DNA from: Candidatus Zixiibacteriota bacterium
GTDB taxonomy: Bacteria; Zixibacteria; MSB-5A5; GN15; FEB-12
Length of the DNA: 64,000 nt
Assembly (NCBI GenBank): GCA_029860345.1
Contig: JAOUBJ010000001.1
Coordinates: 321,089 to 385,088, forward strand
Reading direction: 5' to 3'
Of this stretch, positions 51,938 through 60,716 are shown in pieces; position 1 is the first letter of the stretch; each line of letters starts with the position of its first letter. The translations under genes and the position numbers were made by a program. The notes below the pieces were generated by a model. It had not been told where the DNA came from. It was given only the letters and a program-made list of their open reading frames with translations, and did no database searches.

Positions 51938-52483
51938 ATGCGCAGAAACGATAGAGAGTTTACCGATCCAGAATCCATGCTGGAATTGTTGAGCCGCTGT
52001 CAGGTCGGACGACTGGGGACGGTCGGCTCCGATGGCCGGCCGCGAATCAAGCCGGTGAATTTTGTGGCTTTAGACAACTTCATTTATTTTCACACAGCCT
52101 TAGAAGGGGAAAAAATAGACGACATCAAACGCGACGGACGAGTCTGTTTTGAAGTTGACCTGCCTATTGCCTACGTGGCCAGCGGAAACAAAGCTTGCAG
52201 CGCCGGGTATCTCTATCGCAGTGTCATGATCCAGGGGAACGCCTCGCTAGTGGATGATCCTCAGGAGAAGATCGGTGCTCTGGATGGTCTCATGCAAAAG
52301 CACGAAGGGGCTGACAAGCCGTTTCACTATGGCCGGGCTGCTCTTGAGGAAACCGGTATCGTCCGTATCGCAATCGAACAGATGACCGGTAAAGAATCAC
52401 TCGGCCAGGGTAAAGCGCGCGAGGCGGCGCTTGAAGCGCTTGACACGGGCGCACCTTTACCCATTGTGATTAAGCCAGAATGA
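51938..52483 (+). CDS. Pyridoxamine 5'-phosphate oxidase-like FMN-binding protein (NimA-like)
   Basis: The 181-residue product fits the split-barrel flavin family: LSRCQVGRLGTVGSDGRPRI, PVNFVALDNFIYFHTA and KIDDIKRDGRVCFEVD are the usual strands. A cysteine-containing GNKACSAGYLYRSVMIQG resembles NimA/nitroreductase-like members rather than PdxH. It lies 7 bp after the radical SAM gene, so a flavin reductase role for that partner is possible but unproven. The start is the ATG at 51938. Confidence 0.82.
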   Translation: MRRNDREFTDPESMLELLSRCQVGRLGTVGSDGRPRIKPVNFVALDNFIYFHTALEGEKIDDIKRDGRVCFEVDLPIAYVASGNKACSAGYLYRSVMIQGNASLVDDPQEKIGALDGLMQKHEGADKPFHYGRAALEETGIVRIAIEQMTGKESLGQGKAREAALEALDTGAPLPIVIKPE

Positions 52484-52621
52484 ACCGCAAGGGGCTAACG
52501 CCTAAGATCCAACTGAATTCCTGTTGACTTACGAAGTATATGCGAGGTAACTTGGAGTCGGTCGGATACTTGGCTTGACAAACTCCAATCGACTTCGTAA
52601 AGCCGGCAAGGAGGTTTTTAT

Positions 52622-53227
52622 ATGTCACTCTCTTTCAACTGCCCCCACTGCAATGCCTCACTAGTGGCACAATATCTAAGACCGGGCGACGTTTGCAAGT
52701 GTCACCAGTGTGGGCAGGAGTGCAGTGTGCCGGTCGATGCCACCTCGGTGTGGCAACCTTCTTCCGCGGACGGCCAGCCGACTATGGCGGCCCCACCACC
52801 ACCCCGCCAGGTGGCGGGACAGTTGGCTGATCGCGGTACCAGGCTGGGTGCACAGCTAATTGACGGCTTACTGGTTCTTCCTCTTATTATTGTATGGGTC
52901 ATCATAGCCGGTACGTCCGAATCTGATGCCGGTGAGCTGATGGGATTCTTGCTCTTCATTCTGGGCATGGTTGGGCTCATCGCTTACCAATGGTGGCTTC
53001 TTTCGACCGAAGGCCAGTCAATCGGCAAGAGAATGCTCAATATTAAGGTTGTCAAATTGGATGGCACCAACGGTGGATTCGAAACTAATGTCCTCATGAG
53101 ACTGATTATAAACGGATTTATATGCATCATTCCATTATATTGTTTGGTGGATGTGCTCTTTATCTTCAGCGAGGAACGACGCTGCATTCACGACCATATC
53201 GCCGGCACTAAAGTGATAATGGTCTGA
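52622..53227 (+). CDS. RDD-family membrane protein with N-terminal zinc ribbon
   Basis: Residues 1-40 carry two CxxC pairs (CPHCNASL and CKCHQCGQEC), a zinc ribbon. After a Pro-rich linker comes an RDD domain of three transmembrane helices: GTRLGAQLIDGLLVLP with the conserved R and D, EGQSIGKRMLNIKVV, and RRCIHDHIAGTKVIMV at the C-terminus. RDD proteins are linked to transport and stress but lack a fixed function. The ATG at 52622 has GGAGG 10 nt upstream. It precedes the selenoprotein gene by 38 bp and may share a transcript with it. Confidence 0.87.
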   Translation: MSLSFNCPHCNASLVAQYLRPGDVCKCHQCGQECSVPVDATSVWQPSSADGQPTMAAPPPPRQVAGQLADRGTRLGAQLIDGLLVLPLIIVWVIIAGTSESDAGELMGFLLFILGMVGLIAYQWWLLSTEGQSIGKRMLNIKVVKLDGTNGGFETNVLMRLIINGFICIIPLYCLVDVLFIFSEERRCIHDHIAGTKVIMV

Positions 53228-53265
53228 ATGAACGGGTACATGCTTAGAGAGTATAAGAGCCAAAC

Positions 53266-54438
53266 ATGAAACATCTGGTAATCATCATATCGGCTGTAGT
53301 ATTGCTACTGCCAACGATGGCGAAGGCCGCCGAGCAGATCAGTTTCGACCAAGCCGCCAAGCTGTCATCCCAGGGCGGGAAGCCGCTGCTTTTGGAGTTC
53401 TTTCGCGACGACTGAGAGTATTGCGAACTGGCCGCTCGTGAAGTGGCCTCGGAGCAACGAATCAGCGACGCGCTCACCCAGGTGGTGCACCTGCCGCTGA
53501 ATATCAAAAAAGGTGAAGGGATTCAACTGGGCGAACGGTACAGCGTGGGACCGTACTTTCCGGTGTTCATACTCACCAACAGCGAGGGCGCGGTCATCAA
53601 CCGCTGGACCGGATACACAGGCGCCGAACGTTTTCTCAGATCGTTTTACAAGGCCATGTCGAACCTTACCCCGATTGCTGAACGCATTGCCGCCTTTGAC
53701 AAGATGCCCAGTCATGCCGAGGCATTGTTCCTTGCCTCCTACCATGCCGACATATCGGAATTCGTAAAAGCAGCCAAATACTATCAGCGTGCCCAGACGC
53801 TCAATGGTTCATCGACTGATTACTCATACCAGGTCTTCGAGAACTACGCCAACGCGGCATGGAACGATCAGATTCCGTTCGACGACGTCCTGCCCGCCGC
53901 CGACGCTGTACTTGAAGCGCCGCGCAAGAATTTACAGAACATCGCAAGTGTGGCCCAGTTGATCTGCAAGCTGGCGCGGCGAAGAGATGCAACCGACCGG
54001 ATTGCGAAATACTTGCAAGCCGGAATCGCGGCCTCCGGTGCGCGTAAAGATGACAAAGGTCGCAAGCTGCAGGCCGAGCTTAAAGCCGATCAAGCGCTGT
54101 ATGTCCATGGGGACACGTTGGGTGCCATCGAGCAAAAGAAGTCCGGTTTTGGTGAGAACTGGGACACGAACCTGAACAACTACCTGCCCTTTGCAACTTA
54201 CTGTTTTGAACGGCGGATCAATCTGGAGGAAGCGCAGCGTTTTGTCGAGACGGCGGCGCAGCGCGCCTCGGACGGATCGTTCAAGGCCAAGCATCTGAGT
54301 TTGCTGGCCAACATTTGCGAAGCGCGCGGCAACTTCGCCGATGCGCTCCGGCATGCCGAGGCTGCCGCTGTGCAAGACCCGGATAACGAGGCGTATGCCA
54401 AACAGCTTTTGCGCATGCGCGAGGCTGCGGGGCGGTGA
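53266..54438 (+). CDS. Predicted selenoprotein: secreted thioredoxin-like protein with UxxC and a helical C-terminus
   Basis: Translated from ATG 53266 with the TGA at 53413-53415 read as selenocysteine, the product has 390 residues. A signal peptide (VIIISAVVLLLPTMAKAA) leads into a thioredoxin-like domain: KPLLLEFFRDD, then Sec50-EYC, then a cis-Pro segment GPYFPVFIL. The TGA falls exactly where thioredoxins have the first CxxC cysteine. The frame stays open on both sides for 49 and 340 codons with continuous homology-like sequence. A SECIS-like hairpin lies 14 nt after the TGA, and a tRNA-Sec gene is at 62916. The C-terminal 250 residues are TPR-like helices. A nonsense mutation of TGC is the alternative. 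Confidence 0.85.
53430..53448 (+). promoter_or_regulatory. Candidate bacterial SECIS hairpin
   Basis: GGCCGC (53430-53435) and GTGGCC (53443-53448) pair with one G-U. The 7-nt loop TCGTGAA contains a GU. The stem starts 14 nt after the UGA, within the usual bacterial SECIS distance for SelB recognition, inside the coding region. Confidence 0.65.
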
Positions 54439-54847
54439 TAAATCACTTTTCCCGCTTCGCGCACCGCACATCGGGTCTTGAACCATCACATGTCACGCAG
54501 AGCGGAGTCGAGGGGGTTTTCGTGCGTGGTGTACGTCCTCGTGCGCCACGGATGGATTCCCGCCTGCGCGGGAATGACATAGGGGCGCGGGAATGACACC
54601 CCGCGCCACGCGGGGTCCTTTGCGCTTCGCGCACCCTTCAACTGCAATCGGAGTGACAATGGCTGCGCGGGAATGACAGCGGGGAGCGGGTTCACGCCGC
54701 GGCGCACAGGCGAAGATGAACACAGCCTGCAAAACCCCAGACCTACCGTTGGTGGCGGGTTCACGCCACGGCGCGCAGGCGAAGCCGGACCCGCCCTACA
54801 AGAAGAGATGTACCCCGGCCTGCGCCGGGGTGTCAGAAAGTAAGGGG
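54439..54847. repeat. Dispersed-repeat gap
   Basis: No gene is seen. 'ggattcccgcctgcgcgggaatgacat' lies at about 54552-54580, and two 'gggttcacgccgcggcgcacaggcgaagatg'-type copies at about 54687-54790. 'ccccggcctgcgccggggtgtcag' is at about 54813-54836. Confidence 0.65.
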
Positions 54848-55465
54848 CTACGGCACGACCTCGAAGCAGTGCGGGCCGTCCCAACCCGGTGGCTCGGCGC
54901 CTGCACTACCGAACGACCACATCCAAGTGCCGGACGGAGGATAAAAGCTGGAGTCGAGACAAATGTGTTTTCCCGCTTGAGAGGCATCAATCGGACCAAT
55001 GGTAATCGCATAGGCGACATCATCGAACCCATCAACCATACCGGGGCCGGACATACTGGCCCCACCGTAGGCTACTGTGTCGCTGCCGCTACCACTGATG
55101 GAGAAGGAATTCGACGTAAAGATCAGATCGTAATCATCTTTGGTTAACGCACCCGTCGTGTCAATGGATGTCGTAGTCCAGGTGGCATTGTCGGTTGAGT
55201 AGATTCGCCAGCCGTTGGTGATCCCTTTGGCCACGAAGCCGCTGGCGTTTTTCAGACGAAGATAAAACACCACGCTGGTACCGACCGAGATTTTCCCAGC
55301 CGCCGGTGAACCATCGACATGATCCAGAGTTATACTGCGCAGCGAATCAACAGGCCCGCCACCGTTACCACCATTGTTAATATCGCCGTTGGTTTCATCG
55401 TCGTCGGCACACCCGGCAACTATGAAGATCAGACCGAACATCAGACACAGGATCAGATTACGCAT
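54848..55465 (-). CDS. Uncharacterised secreted lipoprotein
   Basis: The 205-residue product has a lipoprotein signal (LCLMFGLIFIVAGC) followed by an acidic Asp/Asn/Gly-rich linker. A single beta-rich domain starts near residue 42 (LRSITLDHVDGSPAAGKI, VFYLRLKNASGFVAKGITNG) and ends in GPHCFEVVP. Two cysteines near the C-terminus (HICLD and PHCFE) could form a disulfide. No catalytic motif is visible. It resembles an Ig-like or cohesin-like sandwich on the cell surface, but I do not recognise the family. Confidence 0.65.
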   Translation of the reverse strand: MRNLILCLMFGLIFIVAGCADDDETNGDINNGGNGGGPVDSLRSITLDHVDGSPAAGKISVGTSVVFYLRLKNASGFVAKGITNGWRIYSTDNATWTTTSIDTTGALTKDDYDLIFTSNSFSISGSGSDTVAYGGASMSGPGMVDGFDDVAYAITIGPIDASQAGKHICLDSSFYPPSGTWMWSFGSAGAEPPGWDGPHCFEVVP

Positions 55466-55647
55466 GTTAGTTTTACTCCTATAAGCGTTGCACGAATCTT
55501 CTACACAATAGAACCAGTATAGCCCAGACCATCTCGCCTGTCAACGGCAAGTTAACAGCCGGACTCCGTTTTCAAAATGTGCTTTGGGTTACTATTGAGT
55601 GTATAAGAAAACAGACAAGACAGTGGTTAATCTAAGGAGACTTTGGG

Positions 55648-56175
55648 ATGACCCATCACGATAAGGACCAACATCGGCCCACACCGCTATGGGGATCGAT
55701 TCTGACGGTCATTGCCGGCGTGACGATCATTGCGTTGGCCGCGACTGTTATCCATTACCGCGATTTGTACGGTGACACCCTTGATGATTTGCGAAAAGCC
55801 GAGTTCCGACGCAAGACGCTGGAGGAAGACTCTTCCAATTTCCGCTATGTTCAAAGGGACAAGTCGGCATACACACTGCAACTGATTCCGACCCTCACCC
55901 AGGCGGAGACGACGGCCTTTCAAGCGAGAGGACTGCGGGCACCATACGACGACCTGGCGGCCGACCTGGTCAACAACTGGGACTCGCTCGGTCGACTGGA
56001 CAGACCGTCCGGCAGTCACGACTCGCTGGTGCGAGACGCCGTATGTGTACTTGGGCCCGACCGCGCTTTGGCCTTGTTCGATGACGGAGACCGGCATGGT
56101 ACCGCTTTGCTGGCTTATCGAGTTTCGGAAAGTGGTGAGATTACTTGGCAATTGCTTGAAACAGTCGTGCAGTAA
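55648..56175 (+). CDS. Uncharacterised membrane-anchored protein
   Basis: The 175-residue product has a short cytosolic start rich in His and Asp, one transmembrane helix (LTVIAGVTIIALAATVIHY, about residues 15-33), a short coiled-coil-like stretch (DLRKAEFRRKTLEED) and a small periplasmic domain. An AAGGAGA site lies about 9 nt before the ATG. It stands alone. I do not recognise it. Confidence 0.65.
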   Translation: MTHHDKDQHRPTPLWGSILTVIAGVTIIALAATVIHYRDLYGDTLDDLRKAEFRRKTLEEDSSNFRYVQRDKSAYTLQLIPTLTQAETTAFQARGLRAPYDDLAADLVNNWDSLGRLDRPSGSHDSLVRDAVCVLGPDRALALFDDGDRHGTALLAYRVSESGEITWQLLETVVQ

Positions 56176-56280
56176 TTCAGGACCCTTGTGGTACTGATGA
56201 TAATGTCAGGTCCGTTAAGGACCTGACCTACCGTTGTCTTCGGTTGTCGAAACCTCGCCCTTCGACTGCGCTCAGGACGA

Positions 56281-56515
56281 CACGGTCAAGCCGTGTGTGT
56301 CACGGTCAAGCCGTGGGTATCACGGTTAAGCCGTGTGTGTCACGGTCAAGCCGTGGGTATCACGGTTAAGCCGTGGGTGTCACGGTCAAGCCGTGGGTGT
56401 CACGGTCAAGCCGTGGGTGTCACGGTCAAGCCGTGGGTGTCACGGTCAAGCCGTGGGTGTCACGGTCAAGCCGTGGGTGTCACGGTCAAGCCGTGGGTAT
56501 CACGGTCAAGCCGTG
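56281..56515. repeat. Tandem array of twelve 20-bp palindromic units
   Basis: The unit CACGGTCAAGCCGTGGGTGT repeats about 12 times with sparse variants (GTTAAG for GTCAAG, GTGTGTGT or GGGTAT spacers). It is the same repeat as at 3301-3465 and, inverted, at 5655-5705. A 'cttcgactgcgctcaggacgacacgg' copy joins its left end (about 56260-56285). It fills most of the 413-bp gap 56176-56588, which also has the palindrome AGGTCCGTTAAGGACCT near 56210. Frames through it are repeat artefacts. Confidence 0.9.
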
Positions 56516-56588
56516 TTGCTCGCGCTTGGGGGTAGGGAACTCGATTTATATTTACATCGACAGATTGAAACAACGGTACAGCAACCGA

Positions 56589-57542
56589 TCATCGCCGGTA
56601 CCGATTCAATACGCTGTCGATAGCCGGACCCGACGGCGGCGCCTCAAAGAGAGACACATCGAATTCCTCGGCGATGTCGATCTGATAGACGGTACTGTCT
56701 GACTGGCGACTCCAAAGGGTCAGGTGCAGGGCATCAAAGACTACTTTGTGGGATAGCAGGTTCGGGTCGCTGTTGTCTACTATGACGAAATCAGGAAAAC
56801 CATAGATCGGTATGAACTCGTTCCACCAATGCGAACCGATTCCGAGGCCGTCGATGGTAGTGCCCTCATATCGTGCACTCATAGTGGCGCCGCTGGGTGG
56901 TTGTGGATAAACGGAGTCAACGACAATAATCGAGAAAATCGGCGAAGTTGCTTCGATAACACCGTTTGTGTCGGTGTCATAGATGACAAAGACCACCCCC
57001 ATGGTCGCTTCGTAATTGGCCACAAGAATCTCAGCACCCGGAAAAACATCGAGCGACACGGGTGGGCCGTTGAAATCGACAATATCGCCATAGGTGTCAT
57101 CGAGCAATACATACTGCCCCTGCCCATGGTCCCCCGGAACCAGCAAGTCGGCCCGCAGATAGACTTCGAGCGTATCCAGATTGCGGGCAATAGCTCGGAT
57201 GGTGGCATGCCCCATATTGCCGGAGAAGTTGTATTCGAGGGTCACCAGCCCATCGCTCCCGGACTTGATCGAGTCGGCGGAAATGCTGCCGTCCCCTTCC
57301 AGGAGCGAGAAGTGGATCCATTGATCGACCACAAAACTGCCGCTTGAGTTTTTCACGCCAAACTGAAGCGGCTGGTCAAGCCCGGAACCGCCCATCACTC
57401 CCTTGTAAACCTGGCCGTTCACAGCCATCACGCCGGTCGGATTGGGCGGCTGGGGCGGATCGTCACCGTTGCAGCCGCAGCCTGAGACAATTCCGATAAC
57501 GAGTATCAGGGACAACAAAAGACGGGGCGAGCTTGCGATCAA
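56589..57542 (-). CDS. Uncharacterised lipoprotein with Ig-like segment
   Basis: The start is a TTG at 57542 with GAGAGG 6 nt upstream. The 317-residue product has a lipoprotein signal (LLLSLILVIGIVSGC), a CGCNGDDPPQPPNP linker, then a bacterial Ig-like segment (LQFGVKNSSGSFVVDQWIHFSLLEGDG, split, and DGLVTLEYNFSGNMGHATIRA). The C-terminal 170 residues are beta-rich with no motif I know. It is probably a cell-surface or periplasmic protein. It lies 44 bp downstream of the OMP-like gene on the same strand. Confidence 0.7.
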   Translation of the reverse strand: MIASSPRLLLSLILVIGIVSGCGCNGDDPPQPPNPTGVMAVNGQVYKGVMGGSGLDQPLQFGVKNSSGSFVVDQWIHFSLLEGDGSISADSIKSGSDGLVTLEYNFSGNMGHATIRAIARNLDTLEVYLRADLLVPGDHGQGQYVLLDDTYGDIVDFNGPPVSLDVFPGAEILVANYEATMGVVFVIYDTDTNGVIEATSPIFSIIVVDSVYPQPPSGATMSARYEGTTIDGLGIGSHWWNEFIPIYGFPDFVIVDNSDPNLLSHKVVFDALHLTLWSRQSDSTVYQIDIAEEFDVSLFEAPPSGPAIDSVLNRYRR

Positions 57543-57586
57543 CTTGGGCCTCTCAGGTTTTCTGGTTTCTTGTTTTATCGGCCGAA

Positions 57587-58273
57587 TCAGGGTCGAAAGT
57601 AATACTTGAGCGCCGCACCGACATTGAGATACTTGGGCCGATTGCCGGAGGCGAAGAGGTCATAGCTGTTGACCGAGGCCAGGGTCATAAAAGATTGCTT
57701 TTTCGCGCCCTCCCAGAGTTTCAGCTCAGCCCCACCGCTGGCCATAAACACGGTGTTGATGTGGGACTCCGACTCAAAGCCTGAGGCCGAAGCGTTGGTG
57801 AAACCGGCACGAACGCCTACACCGACGAAGGGTGCAAAGCTCTTCTCAACAATATTCATGAACAAGTAATAGAACGCGATTTCGAGATCATACTGATGAA
57901 GTTTGGCTTCGGCCGTCTGGTCATCGGGGCCAAAAAAGATCAGCGGGTTGTCGCCGGCCTGCTCAATACGAGTGTATCGAAAGCCTACATCCAAAAGCAT
58001 TTGGTTATTACGCAATTGTCCATAGCTGAGCCCGAGATTGTATGTCGGGTCGTAGACCTTGTCGCCATCGACCTCGACCAGCCGTCCCTGTTCGTCAAGG
58101 AAATCTACAAACCCGGCTATCCCCTCGTATTTTCCGACCGGGCTGGAGGAGCCTGCGAAAAAACTGATGACGTTGTATCGACGAGCCACTCTGACGATTT
58201 CACCGTTGACCGACGATGAGAACAAAGGTAGAATGAGCGCCACTAGCATCGCTGTCTGTGCAAATCTGAGCAT
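57587..58273 (-). CDS. Outer-membrane beta-barrel-like protein
   Basis: I start it at ATG 58273, where GAGGA lies 9 nt upstream. The 228-residue product has a signal peptide (TAMLVALILPLFSSSVNG) and alternating amphipathic strands typical of small 8-strand barrels: LGLSYGQLRNNQMLLDVGFRY (split), YDLEIAFYYLFMN, PFVGVGVRAGFTNA and a last strand ending in KYYFRP. Function is unknown; such proteins are often structural or adhesin-like. It lies just upstream of the lipoprotein gene at 56589 and may be co-transcribed with it. Confidence 0.72.
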   Translation of the reverse strand: MLRFAQTAMLVALILPLFSSSVNGEIVRVARRYNVISFFAGSSSPVGKYEGIAGFVDFLDEQGRLVEVDGDKVYDPTYNLGLSYGQLRNNQMLLDVGFRYTRIEQAGDNPLIFFGPDDQTAEAKLHQYDLEIAFYYLFMNIVEKSFAPFVGVGVRAGFTNASASGFESESHINTVFMASGGAELKLWEGAKKQSFMTLASVNSYDLFASGNRPKYLNVGAALKYYFRP

Positions 58274-58523
58274 TTGGGTATTCCTCGTTTTTCGGTCTGT
58301 TTCGTCTCGATTGCCGGTTATCATCGACCTGCCCGCAATCAAATCAATAGGCCGGGCTTCGTCAACTTTTTCTACAATTCAGAAGCGGTTTGGCCGACTT
58401 TTGTAGTAGCAAGATTGTTGGGTGAATTCGGTTTGACCTGAGCCCAACTATGTGCTTACTTGACCATGAAACTATGGATGGGCCCGAGCCGAGTCGGGCC
58501 GACACAAAGGATTAGGTTATTCG

Positions 58524-59441
58524 ATGTCAAGAACGAGAATAATAATCATAGGCGCCGGCGTGATGGGACAGGGACTCAGTGAGGCGATTGCTACTTCCGG
58601 CGAGGAAGTCACGTTGTGCGACAAGACAACCAAGCTGGCCGAGCGGGGTATCCGCGGTATCGGCGAGTCGATCGACCGAGAGATCCACAAGTGGGGCCTT
58701 ACCCAGACCGACAAACGAGCTATACTTGCCCGAGTGTTTCCTTCGTCGGATGTGTCGCTGGCTGAAGATGCCGAGATCGTGATCGAGTGTATTCCCGAAA
58801 ACCTTCAGAAAAAACGGGAACTGTTTATTGAGTTGGATAAAATCTGTAGTAGCGACGCTCTGCTGATTACCAATTCCGGCACCCTTTCAATCTCCGAGAT
58901 CGCCGAGGCCACCCAGCGTCCGAGCAAGATTATCGGAATGCATTTTCTCAATCCGGTCACCAAGGTGCCGTTGGTTGAAATCGTCAAAGGTCTCAAGACC
59001 GACGAAGAGACTTTCCAAAGAGCGGTTGACTTTGCCGAGCTTCTGGAAAAGAAATGGATCACCGTCAACGAATATCCGGGCTATGTAACCACACGCATCA
59101 TTGTACCGCTGCTGAACGAAGCCATGCATGTGCTGATGGAAGGGGTGGCCACAGCCGACGATATCGACAAAGCGTTGAAGCTGGGCTTCGGTTTCAACAT
59201 AGGTCCATTGGCCCTGGCCGACATGATGGGTCTCGATGTGGTGATGTCGTGGATGGAGAACCTGCTGGCCGAGCTGTCCGAGCATAAATACAACCCTTGC
59301 CCGCTGCTTAGAAAAATGGTTCGCGCCGGGCATCTCGGTGTCAAAACCGGTTGGGGGTTTTTCCGCTACGACCAGGACGGCAACCGCATCGCCAACGGTT
59401 CAGATATAGCGCATGATAAAGAGGGGGAAAAGGTATCATGA
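58524..59441 (+). CDS. 3-hydroxyacyl-CoA dehydrogenase (3-hydroxybutyryl-CoA type)
   Basis: The 305-residue NAD-dependent enzyme interconverts 3-hydroxyacyl-CoA and 3-ketoacyl-CoA. The Rossmann motif is IIIIGAGVMGQGLSEAIATS. The catalytic region has SGTLSISEIAE, then GMHFLNPVTKVPLVEIV with the catalytic histidine. The C-terminal domain shows GYVTTRIIVPLLNEAM and HLGVKTGWGFFRYD. Its length is that of single-domain fermentation or beta-oxidation enzymes. The stop overlaps the acetate kinase start (ATGA), so the two are translated together, tying acyl-CoA metabolism to acetyl phosphate. Confidence 0.93.
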   Translation: MSRTRIIIIGAGVMGQGLSEAIATSGEEVTLCDKTTKLAERGIRGIGESIDREIHKWGLTQTDKRAILARVFPSSDVSLAEDAEIVIECIPENLQKKRELFIELDKICSSDALLITNSGTLSISEIAEATQRPSKIIGMHFLNPVTKVPLVEIVKGLKTDEETFQRAVDFAELLEKKWITVNEYPGYVTTRIIVPLLNEAMHVLMEGVATADDIDKALKLGFGFNIGPLALADMMGLDVVMSWMENLLAELSEHKYNPCPLLRKMVRAGHLGVKTGWGFFRYDQDGNRIANGSDIAHDKEGEKVS

Positions 59442-60676
59442 AGTTGTTGGTGATCAACTGTGGCTCGTCCTCAATAAAGTACCAGCTTATCGACTCCGAA
59501 ACCGAAGCGGCTCTGGCCATGGGAAACGTCTCGCGGATAGGTATGGCCGGCGCCGTACTTACGCACAAGCCGTTCGACCGACCGGAAGTAAAGGTGTCAG
59601 GCGAAATCCTCGATCACATAGTTGCTATCCAGTATGTCGTGTCGATTTTGATGTCGGAAAACCACGGTGTTATTGCAGACAAGTCCGAGATTGCCGCTGT
59701 GGGTCATCGCGTGGTGCACGGCGGTGAGACGTTTACAGAACCGGTTTTGGTCACGCCGGAGTTGATGCAGAAACTGCGTTCACTTATCGAACTGGCTCCG
59801 CTGCACAATCCACATAATATTCGCGGCATCAACGCAGCCATGAAAACGCTGCCCGGGGTGCCGCAGGTAGCTATGTTCGACACTGCTTTTCATCATCGGA
59901 TGCCCCCCCATGCCTACATTTACGGCATCCCTTATGTGCTGTACAAACGGTATGCTATCCGGCGCTACGGTTTCCACGGCATGTCACACAGGTTCGTCAG
60001 TAACCGCACAGCCGACATTCTTGGTCGACCGATTGAAGAGCTTAAGATAGTCACTTGTCACCTGGGAAGTGGTGCTTCGATGGCCGCGGTCAAAGGCGGC
60101 GTGTCGGTGGATACCTCGATGGGCTTCACGCCACTGGAAGGGTTGTTGATGAGTACGCGGTCAGGTGATGTCGACCCGGCCATTATCCTGCACATCATGG
60201 CGCGCGAAGAACTCAACCTGCACGAGGCCAATACGCTGTTGAACAAGCATTCCGGCCTGTCTGGGCTTTCCGGAGTGTCGTCGGATCTGCGCGACATCGA
60301 GAGCGCCGCGGCCGACGGCAACAAAAACGCACAGTTGGCCATCGATGTTTACTGTTACCGACTAAAAAAGTACATTGCCGGGTACGCTGCGGCGATGAGT
60401 GGACTCGATGCATTGGTATTTACAGCCGGCGTTGGCGAGAACTCGTCGATGGTACGATCCAGAACATGCGAAGACCTGGCATGGATGGGTATCTCGTTGG
60501 ATGAATCCCTGAACACTGAGTGCCAGGCCACCGAAACGGTGATTTCTGCCACTGACAGCAAAGTTCAGGTGCTGGTCGTGCCGACCAATGAGGAACTGGT
60601 CATCGCGCGCGAGACGAAACGGCTTGTGGAGTCGATTAAGCAAGCGGAACCTGCTAAGGCTGGGCAGGTGGAGTAG
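59438..60676 (+). CDS. ackA: Acetate kinase
   Basis: The 412-residue ASKHA-fold kinase interconverts acetyl phosphate plus ADP with acetate plus ATP. Both signatures are present: VINCGSSSIKYQLID at the N-terminus and VTCHLGSGASMAAVKGG (about residues 205-221). The RRYGFHGMSH segment and the C-terminal LVFTAGVGENSSMVR are typical. Butyrate kinases are shorter and differ in these motifs. It overlaps the 3-hydroxyacyl-CoA dehydrogenase gene by 4 bp. No pta gene is in the window. Confidence 0.94.
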   Translation: MKLLVINCGSSSIKYQLIDSETEAALAMGNVSRIGMAGAVLTHKPFDRPEVKVSGEILDHIVAIQYVVSILMSENHGVIADKSEIAAVGHRVVHGGETFTEPVLVTPELMQKLRSLIELAPLHNPHNIRGINAAMKTLPGVPQVAMFDTAFHHRMPPHAYIYGIPYVLYKRYAIRRYGFHGMSHRFVSNRTADILGRPIEELKIVTCHLGSGASMAAVKGGVSVDTSMGFTPLEGLLMSTRSGDVDPAIILHIMAREELNLHEANTLLNKHSGLSGLSGVSSDLRDIESAAADGNKNAQLAIDVYCYRLKKYIAGYAAAMSGLDALVFTAGVGENSSMVRSRTCEDLAWMGISLDESLNTECQATETVISATDSKVQVLVVPTNEELVIARETKRLVESIKQAEPAKAGQVE

Positions 60677-60716
60677 AGAGGCAACGCCAGACACCTCTTT
60701 CCACCCCCTGGTCACG

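Noticed and set aside
53443-54438. Selenoprotein gene beginning only at 53443 (GTG), without the thioredoxin motif
   Set aside because: There is no ribosome-binding site at that GTG. The upstream in-frame segment encodes a signal peptide and the thioredoxin active-site strand, and selC is present in the window.
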